From Cordilura impudica (Eukaryota; Arthropoda; Insecta; Diptera; Scathophagidae), in contig OY821518.1 of NCBI GenBank assembly GCA_963682025.1, forward strand, positions 228,772,348-228,836,347: a stretch of DNA of 64,000 nt, given 5' to 3'. Every line of letters starts with the position of its first letter. The stretch's first letter is position 1. A program made the translations under genes and the position numbers. Below, in pieces: positions 45,030 to 54,812 of this stretch. The notes beneath the pieces were generated by a model. The model was not told the origin of the DNA. It made no database searches and saw only the letters and a program-made list of their open reading frames with translations.

Positions 45030-46759
45030 TTAAAGAATTTTTATTATTACAACACAGAAAAGTATACATACTCCTATTGTTTATTAACAGTATTTTTCCC
45101 AACAAAAAAGATCACATATTTGCTTCGTTAGTTTTACAAACGTCTCACAGTGGCGCCATTTGAGTTTTTTCGTTGTAAAAATCATATATTTTGAACCGAA
45201 TAACATAATTGAACAGTTTAAACAGCATATGATAGATAACTGTTCAGCCTATGAAATGAGCGTTTGGAAAGGGTGCTACGCTATGTAGGGGCCTACTTAT
45301 GGGTTATCAAAGCTAAAATTTGTGGAAAAATCAATTTTATGGTAACTAAAAAAAAAATTATTTTTACATATTTAGATTGTTTTTATTTTTTTTCTTTAGG
45401 GTTTTATGTTTTAAATTATTATCCAACAAATTAAAAAAAAAATTGCTTCTTTTTTAAATTTATTTTTTCAATTTTCTGTAAAATTTTCATCACAATTCGT
45501 AAGAGAAGGTATATCTAAAAGACTAATCATTTCTAAACTATAATTATTTTCTAACTCTATTCGTGACTTCACATGCCGCAGGGAAGAAATAATTGGATCG
45601 GAAGATGCTACCAACATGTTGAAGAGGTCCTCATTTTGCCTTACCATTGATGCTTTGAATGTGTTCTGCAATCTATATTTTTTATAAAATTTGTTAAGAG
45701 ACTCCTGTGCTTCTTCAAAAAGCTCTCCAATTGGCAAAGACTGGTACTCAATTATATCTTTGCCATGCGCCAATATTTTATGGACGGTCGGGGTCAACTT
45801 CTTCTGTGGATACATTTCTGCTAAAAGAGATGCAGTTTTCGATGCATATTCTCCATATTTTGTAGAATTGACATTTTCTTTGCAGTTTAAAACATTCAAG
45901 ATCGTTCCCAATCTTTTCACGATTTGATTGTCAATTCCAGTGATTCTAGTTACTGCCTCATCATTTTCAAAAAATCTCCTAGAAGTGTTTCCATCGTTTG
46001 AGTTACCGTATCCGTGCTTGGGACAGTATACTTTTAGTCCAACTTGTTTAAAAAAAGCATCCTGTATTTGCTTCTTTCTGATCTTTTCCTTATCCTTTAT
46101 TGATGTATTTTCATCGAAGTTTTCCTCCTCTTGTGGTAGGGTACACGCCAGTTTTAGCAAGAACTCCATACACCTTATCCTTGCGTGCAATGGTCACATT
46201 CCATATTCGCAATTCTCCTCGTTTGTAGAATCGTTTAAATTACCAAAGTTCTTGTGACTCTTTTTGCAAATCGGGCATGACAAATTTGAGGTTGTTCCTG
46301 TCAGTTCGTTTACGACTTTTCCGTCAACCATGGTCAGGTGGAACTCTTAATTGCATTCAATATATTTTCCTTCTCCAATTTGCAGCTTTGTAGGCTTAAT
46401 TTTGCTTATTTGTTCTTCAATGTCTTTCATCGTGGTCCTTATGAGTTCTGCCGATTCCCTTGCAAACTGAAACATTATTGGTCGGCAACAATGCAATGAT
46501 GACGGACGTGGATTTTTCCAGTGTAGGGAAACATCAGATTTTAGCCGCAAAGGAACAACAGATGCCATAAACATATTTCCGTCCGATATTGTAGCGTCAT
46601 CGGAAGATATCCTTTGCTTATAAACGCTTTGTCCGGATGATCCATCGCAGCCCCATTTGCTGATCAATGTCAGTTTCTCAGGAAGAATTTTCACCTCATT
46701 TTCAGGAAGATTCTTCATCAACCGTTTTGCTGTATGGCCCATGAGATCCTGCAGATTGG

Positions 46760-47692
46760 CTTTTATTTATTTATTTATTATTATTAATCTATGGAATTAA
46801 TCCTTACAGACTATTTAAAAAAAACATTTAACAATGAATGAAAAATTAAAAAATTTAATTTAATGTGTTTAAATAAATTATTATATTACTTTTTATGACA
46901 TTTGTATTTGAAAAAAAATCTATAAATCTATAAAGCTTATTAAATTCAGAACACATTCGTCTAAGCGGATCACCGTTTGCATAATTTGATCTATAAAACT
47001 GGACAGTTAAAGGTGAGAAGAAACGTGTTGGCCGTTGGGGGATGTTAAATGAAATATTGTTGATCAGAAAACCAGAACAAACATCGCCATTAATTATGTT
47101 CAAAAGAAACGAAACGTTTAGCATAGATCTGCGGCTTTTTAAGGTTGGCAGCTTAACAAGGGCGAGTCTGCTGTTATATGACGGAAGATTTAATTGGTTA
47201 AAATTTAAGCTGCGAAGACAGAATAGTAGGAATTGTTTTTGCACCGATTCAATGCTATCAATATGAGTTTGATAGATAGGGTCCCATATAATAGATGCAT
47301 ATTCCAAAATCGGTCTCACAAGTGACGTGTATAGTGTTTTTGTTACATACGGATCGTTGAACTCTTTAGACCAACGTTTTATAAAACCAAGAACTCCTCT
47401 GGCTTTGTTTACCGTAATTGTAATATGAAGAACGAAACTAAGTTTTGAATCTAATAAGACACCAAGATCTAAGAAGTTATCAACTTTTTCCAATTGAAAG
47501 CCTCCCAACACGTAATTTACAGATATTGGTCTTTTTCGAACAAAACGCATATATTTGCACTTTTTAAGATTGAGCTCCATTAAATTTAAAATACACCATG
47601 AGTGAAACGAATCCAAATCATTTTGAAGATAAGTGTGGTCGGAATATTGGTTATAACTCATAAAGACTTTTACATCGTCAGCATACATCAGG
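46760..47692 (-). mobile_element. 5'-truncated LINE inside Transib
   Basis: Minus-strand retro-insert starting within the RT at the YADD catalytic box and ending in an AATAAATAAATAAATAAAA tail (plus 46761-46785). It splits the Transib codons FTEVSVK / ANLQDL. The tail and 5' truncation are what target-primed reverse transcription leaves. Confidence 0.88.
46855..47688 (-). pseudogene. LINE ORF2 C-terminal part
   Basis: 277 codons without a break: MYADDVKVFMSYN (RT catalytic YADD), WCILNLMELNLKKCKYM, DNFLDLGVLLDSKLSF, ARGVLGFIKRWSKEF, LVRPILEYASIIWDPIYQTH and ESVQKQFLLFCLRSLNFN, then a Cys-poor tail to a stop. This is the C-terminal third of a CR1/Jockey-group LINE. The same family left the fragment in the mariner at 9950-10285. 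Lacking endonuclease and most RT, it cannot act alone, but its open frame suggests recent insertion. Confidence 0.85.
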
Positions 47693-49420
47693 ATATTTGA
47701 CAGAGACTTCCGTAAACTCCGTATGCAGTGGTCGTGAATTTATTTTGGTTTGCGTAATATGCTTGTATCCTGGTAAAACGTCAACCCCGTGTCGCATCAA
47801 GGATGCCCGTAGTATCTCATATTTTTCTTTGGGAAGTTGTAAGTCCATAAACAAGACCAAGGCTTCTTCGGAACCATACTTTTTAATGTGTGCGTTTGTG
47901 GGCGTGGGAATGCTTTCCTTAATCCTTTTTGGTCGCAGTGGGCTTGCATCAGCAACAGATTTTGTAATCTGCGACCTAACTCTTTCACTATCCTTTGTAT
48001 ATTTAATAGACAGCGCGTCCGATAAATGCTTCGTGGTCAAGTCATTGGTGGCATCGGCAAGTTCCCTCTTTCTTGTGAAAATTGAACACTCCTCAATACT
48101 TTTTTTTGGCCTTCCTTTTGCTCCTCTGGTTGATGTGGTGGGTTTATCTACTGCCAATGTATCCAGGATGGTGTCTTTATTAAGCCAGTCCTCGTATTTG
48201 GAGTTGAAGTTCTGAATGGTTCGATTAGATTTCACCCATTTTGCCTTAATATTTGCATATATCAGATAAAAATTATTATAATTTCGCTTCTCTCAATATA
48301 AGCTGTATAAGCTTTCAAGTTCTGCTAAAGCAGCTTCCGTGAAAAACTTTGGTGTGGTTGACCTTCTAAACAGTTCAAATAATTTTAAATTGTTGAACGC
48401 GATGGTTTAAGTACTTAAATTGTTTAACGCCATGGTTTCAGTACTTGTTGCGCCAACTTTCAGTCGTAGACTAATCCAGGCATTATGCTTATTTTGCAAT
48501 ATATAGGCTTATGCTACCATGCCTAAAAATTTACCTGTTCCCTGCATACATATGGATTTAGGCTGAATTATGCAATTTTGATATTATGCTCGTGTCTAAA
48601 TAAGATTTGTGCCTACCTGGAGGGACCATAAGTCAATATTGTTCTTGACCATTTGTACTCCAAAGTAATTTTTAAGTGAGGTGCGTACCTGCGATTTTCA
48701 ATGAGTAGTTTTTTGTGCATCCTGTGTCTGTAACAGAATATTGGGAGTAGACTTTGGCAGAGGCTCACAGGTAGACAACCGACTTCAAATGCAATTTTCA
48801 AACTATTAGATCAAACTACTGTCAGTCAAAACATGTAAGGGATGCACGCCATACAATTTCTGCAACCATGTCTTTTTAACCTTTTTTACCTCTAGAAGCC
48901 AAACGGGCACGTACGGGCAGATACAATCTTTTGAATTATGTAAAGAAATAATCAAAGAACATGTTTTGCAAATATGGCAAATATAGAAAAATATAGATTT
49001 TTTTTATTTTCCGTCAAAGTTGAAAAATAGTGAAAAAACGGATAGTTTTTAAATAGTGATTTACCAGGAGAAACACAAAGCAAACAGTTAATTTTTTTTT
49101 TTATCATTATACATTTAATAAATACATCAATCAATTTTTCGTGATATTACACCTGAAATCGCAACAAATTGACTAAAAATTGTGTGTTTTTTTGAAAACT
49201 GAAAGTCGGTCAACTTTGAACGGTTATATCTTCTAAACTAAAAATTTGATATTATTAAGAGTAGCATATTTGTAATCGTTGAAAAGTTTCCTATAACATG
49301 GGTTTATTCAAAACTTCGTCGGCGCACATGAAAATTTTGATTTTTGCAACCTCGTTTGCTCTACTCGTTTGCGCCACTGTGCGTCTATCGTTCTCAGTTA
49401 GAAAAAATATAGCTTGAGAT

Positions 49421-50640
49421 TTGTCCGGCTTGGATTTGTTAAAAATGCGACCTAAATGGAAGGAAATCGGTTTGGATATAAGAAAACTTATTTTTTCGCA
49501 TCAGAAAAATGGAAAATCTCTCTCTGAAATGGTTAGCTGTCCCAAATCTAGTATCCAAACGTTATTAAGGAATTATAAAAATATTAAAAACCTTAATAAT
49601 AAACCAAGAAGTAGTAGTTCACCAAAAATTAATCAACGAGTTAAGCGAAATATATTGAGCGAAATAAATAAAAATAAAAAAAGAAAATTACTTTTTTTTT
49701 GTAATTCGTCTTCAACACCAAATGTAAAATATTTTATAATTTAATTTAAATATTATTTTGTAAGTTAAAATGTATTAGTTTTTGATGTAAATATTATAAT
49801 AACCTGCATGTTTTTATTTAATTAAATTTACGATCCCCCTGAAAAAGTAGACAAAAAATCTACGAAACATCGGGAAAAGTCATATTAAAATGCAATTTTA
49901 ATTACCTTAAAAATATCAGGTCTTATTAGCTCAAGAAAATATAGCAAGGAACAGCTGTTTAAATTGCCAAATATATGGAAAATACTTCGATTGTCATTGT
50001 CCAACCAGAAACTGTACGTAAGGTACTAAGAAGCAGTGGATTTCATAGCAGAGTTCCTCGAAAAAAAAAAAAAAAAAAAAAACAATTTGTTAGTGATATA
50101 AATAAATCAAAAAGGGTCGAGTTTGCTAAAAAGCATATAACTTGTGATGATGACTTTTGGAAGAATATGGTCTTCAGTGATGAAAGCAAGTTTAACTTGT
50201 TCGGCTGTGATGGAAACAACAGATTTGGCGAAAAAAGAACGAAGAGCTTCAAGACAAAAAACTTGCTACATACAGTAAAGTATGGAAGCGGCTCTGTTAT
50301 TGCATGAGGTTGTATGACGGCGGCTGGGCTGGGCAATTTAATTTATATTTGGAGAACGATGGATCGCATTACATATTGGAAGCTGTTAAATGATAATATA
50401 AAGGATTCGGTAAGCAAAATGGGTCTTTCTGGAAGCTGGTACTTTCAACAAGACAATGACACGAAGCACACTGCAGCCATTGTAAGAGAGTCGTTGTAGA
50501 AAATTTATGGGACAAATTAGACCGCCGAATTAGAAAAATCATTACAAAAAATAAGCAGGGCCTGAAAAATAGTCTTATTATGAATGGCCCAAATTTCCGC
50601 AGAAACGATATGCAAGCTTCTGTATTCCATGAAAAATAGA
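49421..50640 (+). pseudogene. Tc1-like transposase of the host element
   Basis: MRPKWKEIGLDIRKLIFSHQ and KNGKSLSEMVSCPKSSIQTL form the paired-type DNA-binding start; INQRVKRNILSEINKNKKRK follows. A 215-bp insert interrupts at about 49690-49905. The frame resumes with SSRKYSKEQLFK, ETVRKVLRSSGFHSRVPRKK, MVFSDESKFNLFGCDG (first Asp), KYGSGSV, SGSWYFQQDNDTKHTA (second Asp) and a C-terminal part in a shifted frame; the NLIENLW-type block is mutated or deleted (ESL-stop-KIYGTN). Dead. Confidence 0.85.
49690..49905 (+). mobile_element. Short insert with hammerhead-like motif, AATTAC duplication
   Basis: Flanked by AATTAC on both sides (49684-49689, 49901-49906 area). Near its right end are CTGAAAA (49840-49846), a perfect 5-bp stem GTAGA...TCTAC (49847-49862) and GAAAC (49863-49867), the order of hammerhead core blocks as seen in Penelope-like terminal repeats. 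CTGATGA has become CTGAAAA, so cleavage is unlikely. Non-coding. Confidence 0.45.
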
Positions 50641-51061
50641 TTAAACGCTGTTTTAGATTTGCAGCAAAATATTAAAAACATATTATTCTATTATTTTAAT
50701 AAACTTTAAAAATGAAGTATGTATACTTCTCTGCGTTTAAAAAATTGTGTTTTCTTATATCTGTGGTCACAAGCGGTAACCACCTAAGTCGACTTAAGAA
50801 CGATTTGAGTTATGTATGCTATCATATTCTACTAAAAACGCTTTATTTTTTTTATATAAAAAGTTATATAAAAAGTTGTTTTTCTCAAAAGCAGGATTTT
50901 CGACTTAGGCGGTTAATGCTTGTGACAGATATATAAAAGGTGTCAATTGTGTTATATTTTTTCAAATAACTATGAATAGTAATTTTTGTTAGTAAAATAC
51001 ACACAATTTTATATACAACGCATTTTTCTATAGGGTATGTATACTTTTCTGTGCCACTGTA

Positions 51062-51410
51062 TGTATATGAATTTTTGTTCGAGTTCCATAGTTGCTCAAG
51101 CTTTGCTTGAAAGGTTATAGGGTGAAGTATTTTTGAAAATTTTTTCAGTTTTTTTTGGGAGGGGCGGTACAATTCGGATATTCTCAAACAATGGAGTTTT
51201 TCGAATTTCAAACACATGTTGGTCAATTAAAAGCATATTCCAAGTCTGTGAGCCATTATTTCAAAAGAAAAATGTTCGAGCTTTAATTTGATGTATAATA
51301 AAAAAATAGGAGCACGCACGACTCAAGACAAAGATGAATCATAACATAAATAATTTCATATATATTTCAAGTTTGTTTTAAGCTTTCGATAAATTAGGCT
51401 ATTGAATAAA
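51062..51410. other. Right flank of the Tc1, unknown
   Basis: A minus-strand frame (KFEKLHCLRISELYRP..., ILHPITFQAKLEQLWNSN) runs across this flank into the Tc1 end. It resembles no family I know and may be a decayed transposon or chance. Confidence 0.3.
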
Positions 51411-51800
51411 TAACAAAATGATTTAACACATAAAAACAAAGTTTTTATTAAAACTCTTTCTTTCCTTATGCATATGAGTTTTGAATATCTCCGTGACTGT
51501 GCGTGACTGTGTGACTATCTTAAAATTAATCTTTGGCCACAACAAGTCTTTGGACAAAGTTTCAGATCCATCGGATGAGAGGAATTGGGGTTTTAATCTC
51601 TCCGTGACTGTGCGTGACTATGCGTGACTGTGCGTGACTAAGGCAAAGTTAATCTTTTTTCACAGCAAGTGTATGTACCAAGTTTCAGATCGATCGGATG
51701 AAAGGGAAATGACATTTAGATCACTCCGTGACTGTGCGTGATTACCCCAAAATTAATCTGTAGTCACAACAAATCTATGGGCCAAGTTTCAAAATTATGA
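51411..51800 (-). repeat. GTGAC-rich tandem repeat, inverted relative of 9140-9660
   Basis: Same units as at 9.1-9.7 kb in reverse: CTCCGTGACTGTGCGTGACT repeats plus CAAGTTTCAGATCNATCGG. Flank AAAGTTTTTATTAAAACTCT is also shared. Confidence 0.75.
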
Positions 51801-51869
51801 AATAGAAAGTAAAATACAAAAAAAAAAAAATCGAAATTCCTTTACAAATTAACATTTAAGTGGTAAAAA

Positions 51870-51925
51870 AATCATGTGAGTCCGATCACAGGTGAGATGT
51901 GTAAACATCTAGTAATTAAAGATTT
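51870..51925 (+). repeat. Repeat end ATCATGTGAGTCCGATCACA, copy 1
   Basis: ATCATGTGAGTCCGATCACA, then GAGATGTGTAAACATCTAGT. The second copy is at 54714-54765. The AGATGTGTAAACATCT hairpin before CTAGT looks like a transposon terminus; part of the same stretch occurs inverted at 62000-62016. Confidence 0.5.
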
Positions 51926-52125
51926 TGTTTGGCACTTTTTTAAAATCAAACAGAAAGCGTCATCTATGTATCACTTATAGCAAACAACTGCAGGGGCTCT
52001 GATAATATAAAAATATTTATTATTATTTATTATTTCAATTGGTTAATTTTTAATTTTTCATTTTTTATTTTTAATTTTTAATTTTTTATTTTTCATTTTT
52101 CATTTTTAATTTTTCATATTGTCTC

Positions 52126-52507
52126 TTTCATTTTGTATGTGTTTATTATATCCGTTAATCAGTAGTTTAAAAATAATCCCTATAGGACAACTCTCAATCA
52201 TAGGCCCCATATAGAGCTGCTTCCCTATCTTCACTTAAATCTATCAAAAAACAAAAATATTGCACAGACTTTTCTCAAATTTGGTTTGTATATATTTTTT
52301 CAAAATACAAGTGACTTTACCAAATATGGTCAGGATCGGTCCACATTTCGACCTAGTCCCCATATAAATATAGCATTCGATATAAACTTTTTCATATCTG
52401 CAGCCAAAAAAAATTAATAACAATGCCACTCAAATTTGGTTTTTGCTTATTTTCGATATCGAATTAGTTAGACCGAAGAGACCGACTATAATTTCTTACT
52501 TGTTTTA
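52126..52507 (-). repeat. R1 dispersed repeat, 3' half
   Basis: Begins inside R1 (TTTATTATATCCGTTAATCA) right after a degenerate TTTTTAA tract (52050-52125) and ends CTATAATTTCTTACTTGTTT. Confidence 0.8.
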
Positions 52508-52599
52508 AAGTAGGTTTTTTGGGAATTTTAACACTATTCATGTAGAGTAACTAAAACAATCGCACAAAGTATAATTTATACAATATTTTTTTTCATATA

Positions 52600-52850
52600 T
52601 TGTATTTGCGTTGCGAACGTTGTGGTGATGAAATCTATTTCTCGCTTCTTGTGCCGCGATGCACACCACTGTGCAGTGATTATATATCAGTTTGTCATTC
52701 CGTTTGTAAAGCATCGATATAAACTCCGTAGACCACATAAACAATTTATTTTCTTGATCTTTATAACAAGAAAAGTTGATTTAGTGATGTACAGTCTGTC
52801 TTTCTGGCTGTGGAAATCACAACCACGCCTGCAATAACTAAGCTAAGCTC
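52600..52850 (-). repeat. Dispersed repeat R2, inverted copy
   Basis: Contains TATATCAGTTTGTCATTCCG; its counterpart in direct orientation is at 54420-54612. Central part has the GTACAGTCTGTCTTTCTG remains of the GGACGGAC block. Confidence 0.6.
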
Positions 52851-53160
52851 TTCGTTTTTGCATAATATCGTTTATGCACAATTTGATTAGATACTATTTA
52901 AAATCACCAAAATCGGTCCAATGGGTCACGAGATATCAATGAAAATGTAAAAAAAAACTTGATAAACCCTATTTTTCTAAAGCTATATCTTATAATTGTT
53001 GTTATTGCTGTAGTTGTTGTACCATTTGCTTCATGAGAGTGTATGTATGGTTATGCTGCACGTGTCATATTGGCTTAAGCAAGAGTTGCTACACATTGTT
53101 TTATCGTTATCTCGATATAATGAGAAAGAAAGTAGAACGTACTTGCTTAAGCAAGTAACT
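52851..53160. other. Intronic DNA, nothing recognised
   Basis: No coding signal or family repeat. Confidence 0.4.
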
Positions 53161-53163
53161 TTT

Positions 53164-53340
53164 CTTAAAAAAGTACCTATTTATAAAAAAGTACCTTTTT
53201 ATAAAAAAGTACCTTTTTATAAAAAAAATACCTTTCTATAAAAAAGTACCTTTTATTTAAAAATTACCTTTTTCTGAAAAATCACATTTTATTAAAAATA
53301 GTACATTTTCCTAAACAGTACATTTCCTTAGAAAAGTAAA
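53164..53340 (+). repeat. 18-bp tandem repeat GTACCTTTTTATAAAAAA, decaying
   Basis: About nine to ten units, near perfect at 53164-53250 and increasingly mutated to the right. In one frame it reads KKVPFYKKVPFYKK, an accident of a unit length divisible by three. Confidence 0.85.
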
Positions 53341-54419
53341 GTAATTCTAAATATCTCAATAATACAAAATCAATTTTTTACAAAAGGAATAGATTGCGTT
53401 TGTCCGATTTTCTTTTCCATTTTTAATACAAACTAAAAAAGTATTAATCGATTCTCTGTGATATTTAAAAATTTTCAAGAAATACAAAACCAAAACTACA
53501 GTTATTTATGTAAAAAATAAAAACAAAAATCACTGGATTGCCTTGAGCGGAGTAAATTGCTCACTAATTTTGACCGTTGACGACCTATGGTATATATATG
53601 TCCCATGGATTTGTCCTTGAAGGAATTGGAAAAAAATGTTTTTGGCGACACCTTTGTTAGAAATGTTGGGTCGTTAAGTACGAATCCATAAAAAAAAAAT
53701 ATTTTCCAGCAGTTTAGGTTCGGTCGTGAAAGGGTTAATGTATGCAGAACAAAATCGTCATTTGATATACATAATTCTGTAACCCTTTAGCTGTTTAACT
53801 TATGATTACACGGATTATTTTGGTAATCCTTTAGTGCGTGGTGGTCGAGCCGCGAAACCATGCTTATTCGATTTTTTTTTATTTTCCCCTGATTTTTCAG
53901 TTAAAACTTATTACTTTTCTTTTATTTATAAATAACACTAATACATAGCAACATCATAAATTTTGAGCTCTTATTCCTTCCAGTATGCCGTTATTTAAAA
54001 GTAATTTTTAATAACACAAAATAATCTCTTTTTATCCATAAAAACGATCTTAAATTTCAGAAAGTATTCATGCTTCACCATCATATCATATCTATCATAC
54101 ATTTTTTTTTTTTGGAAAAAATATCAGTAGAGAAAAGGGGAAAAGCATCCATCTTGCGAGTGGGGCCTGGCGGGTACTAATATTTGTGTTAAGTGGTTAA
54201 TGTTGGCATATTAAATTTAAAATTAAACGAATTATCTATACGGAACATATTGAACGCAAAAAACAAATAAAGTCGGACAAGACATTCGCGTCAATTAATG
54301 TATTTACTGTAGGTAATATTTCAGATTCGAGTGAAAAGACAGCGGAGAAGGGGCAAATGAGCACTGGGAGAGAAGATGTAATCGGTTTGAGGACACAGGT
54401 GAGCTATTTTTACAAGGCG
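53341..54419. other. Intronic DNA, nothing recognised
   Basis: About 1.1 kb without supported features. Confidence 0.4.
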
Positions 54420-54612
54420 GGGCAAACATGTTGATTTCAACCAACAGACGGACGGACGGGCAGACGGACATCGTTACATCGACTCGAGCCGTTATAAGTA
54501 TCAATAATGTATATTCTTTATGGTGTCGAAAATGCATTTTCCGATGCGTTACAAACGGAATGACAAACTGATATATACCCTCTGCACAGTGTTGTAGAGG
54601 GTATAAAAAATA
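54420..54612 (+). repeat. Dispersed repeat R2, direct copy
   Basis: GACGGACGGACGGGCAGACG, GACATCGTTACATCGACTC, CAAACGGAATGACAAACTG, then ATACCCTCTGCACAG...GTAGAGGGTATAAAA. A relative of the inverted copy at 52600-52850. Confidence 0.65.
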
Positions 54613-54713
54613 AAAGCAAAAAGCAAACAAAAGTGTGTATGTATCGCTTATAAATACATATCGATATGCACATGTTCTGTTGCGTATATAATTTTGAATT
54701 TTGATTAAAAAAA

Positions 54714-54765
54714 AAATCATGTGAGTCCGATCACAAGGGAGATGTGTAACCATCTAATAATTAAA
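54714..54765 (+). repeat. Repeat end ATCATGTGAGTCCGATCACA, copy 2
   Basis: Same block as 51870-51925, 50 bp before the 21-bp satellite begins. Confidence 0.5.
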
Positions 54766-54812
54766 GAAAACATCAACATCATATTTTCCAGTGCATAAAA
54801 AATAAGTCGATT

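Larger units (their letters stand above)
45468..48433 (-). pseudogene. Transib (RAG1-like) transposase, copy 3, split by LINE
   Basis: The likely start is CAT 48431-48433. The order and motifs are those of copy 2: KGRPKKSIEECS, LQLPKEKYEILRAS (the region frameshifted in copy 2 is intact here), then the LINE insert. LTLISKWGCDGSSGQSVYKQ, LTMVDGKVVNELTG, MHARIRCMEFLL, TVHKILAHGKDII and FEEAQESLNKFYKKYR follow, with the end at 45468. A stop sits just before EFHLTMVDGK and another at EYGM-stop-PLHA. N-terminal frames are disturbed around 48290. All three acidic catalytic positions are kept. Copies 2 and 3 share nearly every residue and broke at different places. Confidence 0.88.
45146..49381 (-). 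mobile_element. Transib transposon, second copy, interrupted by a LINE
   Basis: Ends CACAGTGGCGCC (45146) and inverse (to 49381; outer heptamer 49375-49381), flanked by the 5-bp duplication CGTCT on both sides (45141-45145, 49382-49386). Length without the 0.93-kb LINE is about 3.30 kb, matching the 3298-bp copy at 26484. The inner block GTTGYAAAAATCA is at 45172-45184 and 49338-49350. Confidence 0.93.
44511..51059 (+). mobile_element. Tc1-like element hosting Helitron, Transib, LINE and a short insert
   Basis: Ends CAGTGGCATAGAAAGGTATA (44511) and, inverted, CAGTGGCACAGAAAAGTATA (to 51059), each flanked by TA (44509-44510, 51060-51061). A second end-like copy (CACAGAAAAGTATACATACT) occurs at 45053. 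The transposase lies at 49421-50640. Inserts: Helitron 44667-45029, Transib 45146-49381 (holding a LINE at 46760-47692), and about 215 bp at 49690-49905. Confidence 0.85.

Noticed and set aside
50885..51226. 113-codon minus-strand frame across the Tc1 right end
   Set aside because: It crosses a transposon boundary, so cannot be one gene; the part outside Tc1 is unidentified.
53014..53241. 75-codon frame with KKVPFYKK repeats
   Set aside because: Product of an 18-bp tandem repeat; no conserved start or context.
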